A stretch of 64,000 bases of DNA. Source: Halicephalobus mephisto (lineage: Eukaryota; Nematoda; Chromadorea; Rhabditida; Panagrolaimidae). A program made the translations under genes and the position numbers. Under the pieces are notes generated by a model, which was given only the letters and a program-made list of their open reading frames with translations, searched no databases and had not been told where the DNA came from. Positions 24,401 to 35,793 of this stretch are shown in pieces. Each line of letters begins with the position of its first letter. The first letter of the stretch is position 1. Where the stretch lies: the NCBI GenBank assembly GCA_009193035.1, contig SWDT01000419.1, forward strand, positions 62,001 to 126,000. Direction: 5' to 3'.

Positions 24401-26576
24401 ATGTTTTTCTCATAGCTTCCTGAATGTTCGGGTTGACCTCCTTCAAGTGTTCCAGAACTCGAGCAATGTGGACATTGAATTCAGACTCCTCTTGGCCAGT
24501 GAATTGGAGGGAAATCTCATTATCTGGCGAGAACATATCGGATTCAGGTCCAGAAGCGTTGACAATATCTTCATGATCACCGTTCGCCTCGGCTGTGTAG
24601 ACGCCGCGACAATGAATTCCATTTTTAGTCGTCACCGGAGGATCGAAGCGTGCCCCAGAGCTGGGGGTCTTGATAGTGTTTCCGTTTACCTTCGCCGCAA
24701 GTTGAGCCTTCATCTTCACTTCATGTAATCGGTTGGTCTTATCTTGTCTGGCCGCTTCTCGGTACTGCTTATCCAGTTGTCGACGCATATCCTGGACCAC
24801 AGGATGCTTCGGTCGAACTGCAAGAGCCTTCCGAGCTGCTTCCTTCGTTACTGTAACATCTGTTTCCTTTTTCACCACTTTCTGAGTCTTCTGCGTACGC
24901 GCCGCCGCACCACCGCCCAGGGCTTGACGAAGCGCATTCATATTCGCTGAATTATCATCATTATTCGAGGTTCCTTTCTCGATTCGCTCAATCGATTGTT
25001 GTAGCTTCATCTCGATCAACCTCTTTCGTTGTTCCTCCAACTCGGATTGGCAGATCAAGTCTTTGTCTTTACAGAACTTGGTAGCACTACTATTGACATC
25101 AATAGCTTTGTCGAGAAATCCCCTTTGAGCTTGTAAATCCGCCAATCGGATGTATTCCTGGATCTTCTTTTGGAATTGCTCATGAGTCCTGGAAAAAACG
25201 GTAAAGTAAGAAAACCCCAATTAGAACACTCACAATATGTTAATTGGTTCTTCTGCTTTGACACTGACTTCCACTTTGACCGTGTTGTCCTTGATGTAGC
25301 CTTGAGATTCATCCAAAATGTCCGCCCACGTCATAAAGCAAGAATAACCCCAGTCATTTTCCTTGGCAGTGTAACTATGACTTGTCTTCCTAGTGAAATT
25401 CGGCACATCCGGCTTCTGTGAGATTAGACGAAGCTCAGCAGTTGCCTGGCACGACCAAGAATCAGAATACGCGGTAGGACAGCATTGCAGGAAGAATCCA
25501 AGACACTTCTGAGTCCCCTTCTTTTGTACTACATGTTGCCTCGGCATGACCATGATTCTCCAAGGAACGCCGCGGATTCCGACTATCGGACCTCGCATTG
25601 TGTCTTGCATTTGACTAAAGTTCCTAATGACGAGCGGCAGGACTCCTTCTGTTGTGGAAGAAGTCGATGCAATATCGGCATAGGTGGAACCGGAACCTAG
25701 GTAGAACGGTTATTTGCCTAGTTACTAAACAAACACTTACTCAAAGATGGATTTCTCATGACCTGCACCAAAGGTGGATATGAAGAATCGGGATCTGTCT
25801 GACAACTTGCATTTGTCGTCTGGCTGATTCCTCGGATGCGACCTAGAGCTTCTTCTGTCAGATTCTCGGCTTTCAAGTAATCCTTCAGACTTGCAACAGT
25901 ACTATCCGTCATCAACATATCGCCGCTGAAAAAGGTATTTAGAGAAAACAAATAAATGATTGACATGTCTAAGTTCCAAAGATCAATGGATCGGAATTTT
26001 GTCAAACAGTCCTTGAAATTCCAACACAAACTCGTCTAAAAATCGACTCAATAGCTTTGCAAAGATAGGAATCGGAACTCTTTGACAGATGTTCAATCTT
26101 CTGTTGGTAGCACAAATATGACATGAGTCATGCGAGTTTTGTTCGGAAAATTATGATCGATAAAATCGGTCAGGAAGAAAATAACAACTTTGGATGAAAA
26201 GAATTTGCAGAAAACAAAATAGAATAAGAAAACGAACTTATTAGCTGTGACGAGGATGTTGAGCAGTTGTCGACTCACATCGTTTTCAAGGTCTGAAATT
26301 CAAACGTTTCATATATCAATTCTTCGTAATTAGAAGTCATCTCTTACCACCGTTCGCATCAGGGCTAGAATTGCAATCCTCGCGGCTAACGGAACATCGA
26401 CGGAGACTGTCGTCACTTGCTGAACTTGAGTTGGAGGACGAATTACTTCTTCCCGGGGAAGAAGTTCCCGAGCCAGAAGAATCATCCTTGTGATAAGCTC
26501 TACTACTGCTAGATCCGTGAGAACAGCCGATTTCTGGAGGAGCCGTTAGACGACCTTCCATCGCAACTCGATTCAT
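21443..26576 (-). CDS. MATH-domain / coiled-coil scaffold protein
   Basis: Eight exons (26576-26348, 26292-26238, 25925-25741, 25696-25234, 25188-24396, 24352-23458, 23291-21501, 21456-21443) give 1474 residues. After a Ser-rich N-terminus there is a MATH (TRAF-like) domain at about 175-310 whose wording (VPWRIMVMPRQH, LGFFLQC, WSCQATAELRLIS, KENDWGYSCFMTW) closely resembles the USP7 MATH domain. A helical repeat-like segment follows (EQFQKKIQEYIRLADLQAQR), then a disordered middle. A long coiled coil (roughly 980-1170 by exon position) and a Pro/Gln-rich tail complete it. No ubiquitin-protease or RING domain is visible, so it is not USP7 itself. The tiny last exon is inferred from a 44-nt GT-AG intron; without it the frame would run 15 residues longer than the preceding exon in a different tail. 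The donor of exon 2 (gttcgt) is weak. Confidence 0.8.
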
Positions 26577-27364
26577 CTGTTCGTGGGGAAGATTTTACAG
26601 GTGTTGGTGCGAGTCAATCCACTAGATAGAATCTCGCCTGAAACGATTCCAACATTAATTACTCGACAGATACTAACGAGAAATTCAATAACTCCCAAAA
26701 ATAAAATACAAGAACCGATTTTAAAAAATAACACGAATCATTTTTATAACAAAGTTTTTGACTGCGTTTGCAAGGGAAAACAGCGCTAGCTCCCAAAATG
26801 AGCTGGGTGGCTGTGTGTGTCTCTGCAATCGATTCACAGCCTACTGTAACGCGGTTATTTGAAAAAAGCAAGCGAGCTGAAAGACGCGAGCACTGGGAAG
26901 ACGACACAACAACCAGACTGACTGGACAAGTTTGACTGACATTCGAAAATCATTTCCCGATCATTCACACCTTTATTCTGGCCCAGATATTTCTTTTCTG
27001 CCATCCAGTGATGCAGTCAAACGCTTTCAAAACCGTCGATTTTCCCATGAAATCGCTTATCCTGAATCGCCCTTTTCAAATAAAGAGGAATTTAAAAAAT
27101 GCCTATGGCGTTATATCGTTCCACCCAAAAATAAAATATATCACATCAAAGAGCGTCAACCTTCTTATTTTTTATCTTATACTTTTCTCGATTTTGAACA
27201 CTGAATGAGATCACTTTTTCATTCGATCAATCTATACATGATTCAAAACTGTTTTCGGCACCAGATTAAAGTTATACATAGTAACCGCATCGAATCTCAA
27301 GTCCTCGAAGTCAGGCATCATGAAAGTGAAATTGGGAGCCACGTGGTGTCATTGAAGCTGTTTC
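26577..27364. other. intergenic
   Basis: Upstream region of the MATH gene and 3' flank of the DUF4211 gene, both on the minus strand. The frame at 26932-27204 lacks an ATG and any recognisable motif. Nothing else is supported. Confidence 0.5.
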
Positions 27365-30300
27365 TCAGAAATCGTTGTCCTGAACTCTTCTCCACAGGAT
27401 GGTGTAATCACTGATAAGCTAAAAAGTCGTGTTATTAGGGAACTGTCATATGAAAACCCTACTTTCCGTTGCCATGACCGTCTACTGAGGCAAATAGTGA
27501 TTACTGCTTCTGGAGAGAGCTCTGGACGAAGGGAACTCACCGTTTCGAGCTGTAAATGAATATTAACGATCATTTGCAATAATGAAAACCAACCAGATCT
27601 TCGCAATGTTTAAAAATGCTGAACTTCATATGATGAAGTTTGTGGTAAAGTAACGCAAATCGATAACATTGATAGCAAGTTGCAAATTCCTGAAAGATTT
27701 CCATATAAAAGTACACTTTACAGCAATTTAGAAACTCACAATAGCTGGATGTACTGAGTCTCCATCGAGTTCTGGGAGTTTCTCCAAAGCCATACTTTCG
27801 TAATCGTAGCTGTCGTTGGAGTAAGCTTGAAGACTTTTACTGGCCAACTCGTCTCCGCAGGCTTGGCAGATGTCTCCTTCTGTCACCAGATCGGGTTCAG
27901 TGACATTGATGTTGGGGTAAACAGTCAAAGCGACTTCAAAATGCTGACCCCATCTGACTTTTTCGTTGATCTTTTGCTTCCCATATGAAGTCATGGTTTC
28001 AATCTCATTCAAGGCAACCAAGTAATCCCAATTGTTGTCTGCTTTGACTTCTTGCAAGAAGTTCATAGTTACAGCATGTCTCAACATCGCGTGGGTGAAA
28101 GACCGCATATGCAGTCGAATCATGTCTTTGGTAACTGCAAGAGTCGACGAAAGAGGTTCAAAGACGTCATCTGAAGTAGGTTCATCGAGTAATCCAAAGG
28201 CGTCGTTTCCTTGTCCTAAGTCAGCCACAGCAGGAATAAGGTCGGCAATTGGGATTTCTGGCTCCACAATACTCTCTGCACGAGTGTGCTTCAGGTATTT
28301 ACACCGAATAACCAAGTACCCTGTAGCAACTTGATCACACCACCCAGAATACTGCAATTCATATATGAATCTATTACAATAATACTCAAAGAACTAACCG
28401 TAGAGCTATTTTTGTACCTAAGAACTTTACAACCCCCTGAGATATCCAGGAATTGCGGGTATTTTTGCAGCAAATTCTGATTATCGACCTTCCAGAGTGG
28501 ACAATCAGGTTTGAAAATGTCAAGCTTGCAAACGACGAAAGTCCCCTTCGGAGAGTCCCCATTCGCGGGTCCGAAGCAAGACAGCCTTCTCTCGACGAAT
28601 GAATTGTCCCGAATTCGAATAGGAGGAATCGTGATCCCGTTTGAAGTGTGAGGTACTTCGGCGTTAGGCTGACTTCTTTCTCGTGTTTGACGGATTTGCA
28701 GAGGTTCAGTGATATCAGTTTTCGAATGATCTTTGTTTTTATGTTTGTGTTTCTTCTTTTTCCTCTTCTCTTCAGAAGGCATCCATTCACTGTCATGATG
28801 TCGTTTATGTTTCTTCTTTTTCTTCTTGTGAACCAGAGATGGAGTCGGAGAAACCGTTACACTTTCCCGTTTTGGGATCTTGATTACCAGCTTTGGAATC
28901 ACTCGAACAATTTCCGGACTGAAATATCCAAGGATCAATGAATATTGAAGGATTAAATAACTTACACTTCTTGTTTGATTTCCACCGGCTCTGCTTCCAT
29001 CGGTTCTGGAGATCGGGGTTCTTCTTTCGGTTGGATAATCGTAGGTTTTTCTTCAGGTTGCTGAATTACTGATGACACACTCGGTTGAGGGTTTTCTCGA
29101 ATGAACTCTTCAGGTTCTTTTCTTCCCTTTGAAGGTTTTTCAGGCACAAATGCATTGTTGTCATCCCAGATGATTTCGCTATATAAAAACACGGATTCTA
29201 GTTGTCGTGCTTGTTCTCTTCTTTTCTGGATTATTTTCACTAGTTGATTCTGAGTCAATTCAGGCATTTTTTCCTCTAACTTGGTCTCCACGACTTCTTC
29301 AATATGGAGTTTCTTCCTTGGTGGTTCAGCCACCTCCGTCACTGACGGACTCGGTTGTTGTTCATATTTATCGTCTACTTCCTCCAGAGGGGGCAACGAT
29401 ATAGATGGTTTTACCGGTTCTTCTTCATCTTCATCAGTAAAACTATATTCATCAGCTACTTCTGGAAATATTTAATAACTAAGTACTTTTACTCAATAGA
29501 ACTTACTTGGTTTTGCGACTTTCTCTAAAGCTTTTTCTAAAGTCGTACCAGCAGGTAGAGCACTGGCTTTCCTTTTATACACAGGAACTCTGTTGTTTGA
29601 GATTTTCTTCTGTGTTTTCGGTAAAAAGACAAAAGGATCTACGGAGGAATTGGACCGATCCTGGATAAGTTCTGGTTGCCTGGCAGGTTTGGAGAGGTCG
29701 ATGCCTAATGGCGGTCTAATTGGCAAGGGTTCTAATCTAGGAATGACGTTCTGAGGTCTGCGTTCTTCTGGTTGTTTCGGTTCTTGTGGAGAATCAGGTG
29801 GTGTGAACTGAAAGATTGATTCTTATAAACAATGATGAATCCTCATTCTCTTACCATGATAGGATCCAAGCTGAAACCCGTAGTTTCCCCTCCGAAGAGA
29901 TCAGCTCCTTCAGGACTACCTGGTTCTTCTGGAGACAGATGACCTTCAACTGCCATGGAGAGCCATTGATCTAGTTCTTTTTCGTTATCCAACTCCCTGG
30001 ATGCGGCTGTATTGTTAGGTTTGTTAGATTTGGACTCAGATATGGAAGATGAAGCAGGAAGTTGCAGACTATTCTGTAGATTTGAGGACACATTAGTTTG
30101 AAAGTTGGTCAAATGATCCAGAGAATTATTTTGACCGAGATTATGGCTCGGATTGAAGACTTCTAGGTCAAGCAGGTCATCCACAGTGGTCTCCTTCTGG
30201 GAAGATATAGTTGTTGGAAGCAGGGAGCTAAAGGTTGGAGAGATCAAGGATCCAGATGAACTAGGAATGTTGGGGAAATTTAAATTCTTCGTAGGAGAAG

Positions 30301-31100
30301 TTAGTTTTGCTTGAGCCAGGGAGATGATGGCAGATACGTTGAACGAATCCGACGTCGGTTGTTGTGAAGTGTTCATCCCTGATTGGCCTTTAGATACTGA
30401 TGAAATCTGAGACGAAAATAGTGATTTCTGTGGATCTGTGTTTAACGTAAGGTTGTTATTGGAGCTGCTAAATGAATTACTCGTAGTCGGCATCATATTC
30501 GACTGTGTGTTTAGATTTTGTTGGGTCATTGTTGTTTGACTCGTTGAAGTAATCTGGATTGGGGTGTTGGTGGTAGGGAACAGTTGACTAGGCATTGTTG
30601 GAATAGAGTTACCGGCGGCAGCAGCAACAGCAGCCATGATGGGGACATTCGTGAACGGATTCACTTCATTAGTGAATGCATTGGTCTGTTGAGATCCTAG
30701 ATTCAGAGCAGAAGCTTTCAAACTCTGCTCCATAATCGACTCCAACTGAGTTTGAGGATCTCTAGAAATAGTTCATATATGGATCCGACTTAAACACGAA
30801 AACTAACCCAACATTCAACACGGAGTTGTAGACAGGAAGCATTGCCACCATTTTCGCCTGCCATGACGTCCCTTGTTGATTGTAAAAATCATTAGTTAAT
30901 TGGGACCCGAATGATGAAGGCAATAGACTGGATGCAGCGTTGGAAAATGACAACTGATGGAGTCTGGAGAGTAGCTGATTGTTGTCAACGTTGCCGGTGG
31001 CATTTCCCAATCCCGCTGTCAATTGAGATTGCAGACCCGCTGCTGCTGAAGCAAAATTAGAATTTATCAATGGATGAGACGATGTCGACTGCTGATCCAT
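27365..31100 (-). CDS. DUF4211 nuclear protein (QSER1/PRR12-like)
   Basis: Exons 31100-30808, 30761-29855, 29807-29507, 29461-28966, 28918-28399, 28351-27740, 27689-27594, 27549-27541 and 27418-27365 give 1095 residues in continuous phase. The N-terminal two thirds is Ser/Gln/Asn/Pro-rich and disordered, followed by a Lys/His-rich nuclear-localisation block (KKKKKHKRHH, KRKKKKHKHKNKDH). The C-terminal domain begins near CPLWKVDNQNLLQKYPQF and STYSGWCDQVATGYLVIRC. It contains a zinc-like CQAC...CYQC pair and ends with LLYHKLHHMKFSIFKHCEDL, which I read as DUF4211. QSER1 in mammals binds bivalent promoters and opposes DNA methylation; the role here is unknown. The last two exons (one of 9 nt) are uncertain: reading through the weak donor gttggt instead ends the protein at LVGFHYCK. 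Confidence 0.72.
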
Positions 31101-31138
31101 AGAAATATTTTCCGTAACATCAACAACTACTTCTGGAT

Positions 31139-31364
31139 TTAGCTGTCAAATCCTGAAAACAACCATGATTTCATTACTTGATTTCTCACACAATAACCCA
31201 AACCACGCGGATAGATACCAAATAAGCAAATGGACATAACAAGTGAATCAATTGATTTTCTGGGGACAATAGGAGGACGGGAAAGCACTTTGATTCGAAG
31301 AGCAAGTTTTACCTTCGGAATCAAACCCCAGAACATGGCCAAGAAAGTTGGGCAGCGCGTCCAT
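31139..31364 (-). other. spliced upstream ORF in the DUF4211 gene leader
   Basis: Join 31364-31313 with 31152-31139. An ATG-led 21-codon frame begins MDALPNFLGHVLGF, crosses a GTAAAA...TTTTCAG intron and stops 38 nt before the main ATG at 31100. No alternative acceptor that would fuse it to the main frame was found. It may dampen translation of the main protein, or be chance. Confidence 0.4.
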
Positions 31365-31573
31365 TGTAACTAGTTGCGTACGCACATTTAGAGCACGATG
31401 ACGGACGAACGGTGCGCACAAATTGAATGCCCGTATCTCAAACAAATTCAAGTTATTTCCTGAACAGTTGATCATGATTCCAGGTTACAATGAAAAGTTA
31501 ACTGTTAAATTCACGAAATTCTAAAATACCGGTATTCCTTCATTATTCTGTTTAGTTCCCGTTTATTTGAATA

Positions 31574-31972
31574 ATGAAGCAACGGAAACCTGAAAAGCAT
31601 AATTTTGAAGATTATGATGAACTTCAAGTGCGATTTTTAGGATTTCATTGTTTAATTTTTAATTTTCAGTTTGAAGAACGAAAAAATACAGAAACAATTC
31701 CATGGAGGGTTATTGGTTTTGCTCTGATTCTTTCGGTTGTAGGAATAGTGATCATCCTGAATTCCTACAAATCCTATTCTTCTAATCTAATGGTTAGTTC
31801 TGAATATTTGTACTTTTTACAATCTTAGATTTAGGACTACAACACATTTCTTCCGATATTCATAATCGGATGGCTAGCAGTAATCCCAGGAGTGTACCAC
31901 CTGTGGATCGCTTACCAAGCTTACAACGAAGTCCCCGGATACAGTTTCGATGACATACCGAACTTTGACTAA
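31574..31972 (+). CDS. TMEM230: TMEM230 family membrane protein
   Basis: Three exons (31574-31627, 31670-31792, 31835-31972) encode 104 residues. There are two membrane spans (VIGFALILSVVGIVIIL and FLPIFIIGWLAVIPGVYHL). The family signature is at the end: PGVYHLWIAYQAYNEVPGYS followed by FDDIPNFD, matching the human PGFYHLRIAYYA...GYSYDDIPDFD. TMEM230 resides on secretory and recycling vesicles and affects synaptic-vesicle and retromer trafficking. The gene is divergent from the DUF4211 gene, the two leaders lying within about 200 bp, so a shared promoter region is likely. AATAAA lies at 32030. Confidence 0.92.
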
Positions 31973-32546
31973 TGAGTTTTAAACTTAAAATGTGCAATTT
32001 GTTGATTTGGAAATTGTCGAAGAGTAAAAAATAAATTTTGTTAAAAATGAAGAAACCACGATTTAATCAGGAGGAAAGACTAAAGGATTAAAACTATGGA
32101 ATGCTAGGGATAGATTTATATTAATTTTTGTTTGCTTATTGGATTTCCTATCTATTTCAAAATTATCCACTGGAATGATTTGTTTGACAGTTTGATCTGT
32201 GTTTGTTGATTGATCTGTATTTGTTGTCACCAGTACATCCAGAAATCCTGTCTTACGGTTATTTCATTTTTTATGTACTTTCAGATTCAAATCGCACTTT
32301 CGCGAGAAAAATCCCCAGATTGCGGAATAATATGATCTGCAGTAAATTCATTGACCTCCTTGACCCATATATCCCTTTAGAGACCACATCACCCTCATCG
32401 AAGAAATAAACATCTGGAGATTTTCTGATTACTCACAACTACTGTAATTTCCATGTCTGCATTCCATCCTTCATCGTCTCTAGGATTTAGTGCAGAAATT
32501 ATACCCATAAGTGATCGGAGTTACTTATTTTAGAGCCAGATGTGGT
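31973..32546. other. intergenic, 3' flank of TMEM230 and leader of the SR gene
   Basis: No supported gene. A tactgta word occurs at 32440. A five-codon upstream ORF (ATG at 32540, stop TAG) overlaps the SR-protein start codon in another frame. Confidence 0.5.
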
Positions 32547-32954
32547 ATGGGTCATAGACAAAGCTCCAAAGTTTTCGTTGGTGGTCTTCCGGACCATGCT
32601 GGATCAAATGACGTTCGTGAGATCTTCAGCAAATATGGGCGTATTCAGAGTGTCTGGATCGCCCGTCGTCCTCCTGGATTTGGATTTGTCGAATTCCACA
32701 ATCATCAAGATGCTCACAACGCTGTCCACGAACTGCATGGAACCAGGATTTGTGGAGTCCAAGTGAGTGTAGAATTCGCCTACAGTAATAGCCGTCGTCC
32801 TCGATATCGTTCTGGAGATGGGCAGAAGAGCCGTCATCGCAGATCTTTCAGCCGTACTCCAAGCAGAAGTCGCACCCTTACACCTCGTGGAAGTCGTTCA
32901 AGATCTCCCATCAGTCCATACAAACCTCATTCTCGTAGAAATACTCCAAAATGA
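32547..32954 (+). CDS. small SR-type splicing factor (SRSF3/7-like)
   Basis: A single exon encodes 135 residues. One RRM spans about 8-80, with RNP2 VFVGGLP and RNP1-region RPPGFGFVEF; GFGFVEF is a standard RNP1. The ICGVQVSVEFA strand and the RRPPGF context match SRSF3/SRSF7 and C. elegans rsp-6. An Arg/Ser-rich tail follows (SRHRRSFSRTPSRSRT, RGSRSRSPISP). SR proteins bind exonic enhancers and recruit spliceosomal factors in the nucleus. The start was chosen as the ATG that opens the RRM frame. An acceptor (attttag) lies 14 nt upstream, and the frame extends further upstream only from a GTG. Confidence 0.9.
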   Translation: MGHRQSSKVFVGGLPDHAGSNDVREIFSKYGRIQSVWIARRPPGFGFVEFHNHQDAHNAVHELHGTRICGVQVSVEFAYSNSRRPRYRSGDGQKSRHRRSFSRTPSRSRTLTPRGSRSRSPISPYKPHSRRNTPK

Positions 32955-33387
32955 AATTTACATCTTTTTGTTATTCAATTTACCATATCTCATGGGTAAA
33001 TAAACTAATATTAAGAAAAAATAATCGAGATAGGGGATTTTCTAAGAGTAAATTCCAGATAGTTCCTCAACGATATGTTCATCTTACTAAGTAAAACTTC
33101 TTCTTTAATTGGTGTACTTGGATTCTATATAGATTTCAAAATACGTGTGAACTTTACGGACTTTTTATACGACGAACCCTGAACTGTGTATATGGAGGAT
33201 GGAACAGGAACTGAAGCAGCGAGAGGACTGCTGAGAGAGAACCAATGAATACAATGTGCGTCCTCATCAGACGCTGTTACGTTTGTCCGAGTAGCTGATC
33301 ATCTGTTTTCCCCAATACTTTGCCGTCGATTTTATTTTATTTTCATTTCTCTTATATGGTCTTTGTTATTATCGACTGAAAAACAAG
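32955..33387. other. intergenic, upstream of ATG13
   Basis: No coding feature. The segment 33190-33300 is relatively GC-rich and purine-rich compared with its surroundings and may be promoter DNA. Confidence 0.5.
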
Positions 33388-35131
33388 ATGGCAGTGACGG
33401 GTGATCGAGGAGCTGTGGAATTTAACAAGTTTATGCGGTATTTCACGACCAGAATGGTCCAAGCTCTCGTTCAGGCACGAATGGGGATCCCAATTTCCCA
33501 AAGATGCTCTACCGAAAGCGAAGCTACCGATTGGTTCACTTTGAAAATCGATGAAATCGGTGAGATTGCTGGGTATTTAAAGTCCAATGTGAAAAAGTAA
33601 GTTATGTTCTTCAAGCTAATATATAAAGGTGTTTGTAGCTATCCCCCATCTATCCCCGCTCTGAATCTAGATTTTTGGCTTTTTCTCCCTACTGGTGAAG
33701 TAATGCAATTAGAAACCTGGGTCATTTCTTTTGATTCTGAAGACAAAGACGATGACGAATCTGTCAATCGACAATGTTACTTCAACATGGGTCACTTGTT
33801 GAGGTCTGCTATTGCTGCTGCCCGTGTGACTCCCACTTTTCGTTACTACGTCAAGAATCAGAACGCTGATAACTTTGTTATTCTTTACAGGGTAAGTGTG
33901 GAAATATGAAAACAAGTGGTTTATGTTTACTTTCAGGTTTATGAAGGAGACCCTGATTTTTCGCTCCTCGGTAATGGAGCCAAGTATGTCCAATTGGGCA
34001 AGTTTCATTCTCGTTTCGGCACTGTTCAATTGGAACTCCACTATCGTACGGATATGGTTATGTCTTTTGACGACAATGTTCAAACAGAAGAGTCTGATAA
34101 TGCTGTACAAAGTAAAGCTTTAACTTAATTTCCTAATGAATATTTTTTGCAGAAGGCGAAGTCAATTTGTTCCGTAGACCTTCTGTTGCTCGTGTTCCTC
34201 CTCAAGAATTCAGCAAGGAAGGCATTAGTCCATGTTCTCCTGCTGTAGTGACTTTCAGTGCTAGTCCGATGAGCCAGGTAATTTCTTATCACAGGTATGG
34301 ATACTATATGTCTATTTAGGACTTTCAATTTGGAAGCCAGGAATCCCAAACCAAATTCGGTCGTTCGGCTTCTTCCTCGGAAAGTTCCACTAAAATGCGT
34401 CGAAGTGATATGAAGTCCAGCAAGAGTAGCAATAATAGTCCTCAGGCATCCAGCAGCTTCCCGCAACGAAACAGCTGCCGTCGGGCAAGACTCCGCAACA
34501 ATTCATTTCCCTTTGCGTCTCTTCTTTATGACTCTCAATACTCTGACGACGAGCGGCTCCCCAAAGTAGATGAAGATGGTGGTATGTAGTAGAGAAATTT
34601 ATATCCTGATATCGATTTTCAGATAATGTTACGAACACGACCAGCTTAACCAAAAGAGGTTTACAAAAGGGTAAGATGTCCACTTTGCCCACTTCCCCAA
34701 GTGCTCCAGGGTATATTGATGAGGTGACAGAAAACATGTCCATCAAGGAGAGCAAGTCATCTACATCTCTGACTGAAAGCAAACCTCAAGATGAAACTTT
34801 GACGAATGAGGAACAAAAGAAAGATCCAGATAATGATAATGATATGGAATCTAGCGATGATTCGTATGTTAAAGTTTTTTCATTCGGGCATCACGACGAA
34901 CTTGGTGAGGACCTGACAGAATTCTTCCAACAAGTTCGTCTGGCTCCAACAAACCTTGGATCATTTGCTCAATCCAGTTCTAGTAGTCTGAACGAGGAGG
35001 TAAGAACATTAATTTGTGGACCAGAAAATAATATTTGTACTTTGTAGTTGAACGCGTTCAAGGAACGAGCTGCCGGAATCGATCAATTTCTTGCTCGTTT
35101 GAAAGACAGTGATGATAACCAGCAATGTTAA
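33388..35131 (+). CDS. ATG13: autophagy protein ATG13 (EPG-1 type)
   Basis: Seven exons (33388-33596, 33639-33891, 33937-34111, 34153-34277, 34320-34581, 34623-34999, 35048-35131) encode 494 residues. The N-terminal HORMA domain (about 10-190) shows the ATG13 wording: EFNKFMRYFTTRMVQALVQA, LDFWLFLPTGEVMQLETWVI, NMGHLLRSAIAAARVTP and GAKYVQLGKFHSRFGTVQLE. The rest is disordered and Ser-rich, with an acidic DDSYVKVFSFGHHDELGEDL region near the end. ATG13 links ULK1/UNC-51 kinase to the autophagy initiation complex and is a TORC1 target, so it works downstream of the MIOS/GATOR pathway also encoded in this window. Its stop codon lies only 101 bp before the next gene's start. Confidence 0.93.
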
Positions 35132-35220
35132 TGTGGTTTTTTCCATATTCTTTGCATGTGTTAAATTGTATAGATGTGCATAAATTTTTTCCATATATGA
35201 GGATCCTTGTATGTATCCAT

Positions 35221-35232
35221 TTTAGGTGAAAG
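35221..35232 (+). promoter_or_regulatory. candidate trans-splice (or 5' UTR) acceptor before ADI1
   Basis: The sequence ccattttag/gtgaaagATG puts a good acceptor 7 nt before the ADI1 start, inside a gap of only 101 bp after the ATG13 stop. Such spacing is the hallmark of downstream genes in nematode operons, where a spliced leader is added. Confidence 0.5.
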
Positions 35233-35793
35233 ATGGTTAAAGTCTGGTTGATGCCGGATGACGTCGACGATCCTCGATCTGAGTGCCACAGGGACCCACC
35301 GGAGAATTTGACGCTAGATGATTTGACCAAAGTTGGAGTTCTTTATTATTATTTCCCTGACAAGAACGGTCTGGAACAAGTAGCGAAGGAACGAGGCTAC
35401 GATTATCATGATGAAGTGACTATCAATAGGGAAAAACTTCCCAATTATGAGGAAAAAATCAAAATGTTCTTTGAGGAACACCTTCATACAGATGAAGAAA
35501 TTCGTTATGTTATTGATGGAAGAGGATATTTTGATGTCAGAGACAAACAGGCAAGTTGTTTATTAACTGAAGTTTGTTGAATTCAATTTCAGGATAATTG
35601 GATCAGAATTCTCAGCGAGCCAGGTGATCTACTTATACTATCAGCTGGAATCTACCACAGATTCACTCCTGATCACAGCGATTACATCCACGTCATCAGG
35701 ATGTTCAAGGGATTGCCGAAGTGGGAAGCGCATAACCGTTCCGAAACGACGGAAAACATGAAAGAACGAGTGGAATATATCGAGACTTTGTAA
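35233..35793 (+). CDS. ADI1: acireductone dioxygenase (ARD)
   Basis: Two exons (35233-35550, 35593-35793) encode 172 residues, the usual family length. The cupin metal ligands are all present: H83, H85 and E89 in EEHLHTDEEIRY and H128 in GIYHRFT, with the same E-to-H spacing as the human enzyme. ARD oxidises acireductone in the methionine salvage pathway, giving the 2-keto acid precursor of methionine (Fe form) or an off-pathway product with CO (Ni form). The intron is of the rare GC-AG type (CAG/gcaagt), forced by the reading frame and homology. The gene follows ATG13 closely on the same strand, and its stop is 19 bp from the stop of the convergent next gene. Confidence 0.94.

Noticed and set aside
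26932..27204. 90-residue plus-strand frame
   Set aside because: It begins at a non-ATG codon, has no motif and lies upstream of the MATH gene; likely chance.
31313..31475. Upstream extension of the DUF4211 protein through the leader frame
   Set aside because: After splicing, the frame meets a stop within 4 codons, and no other acceptor links it to the main ATG frame.
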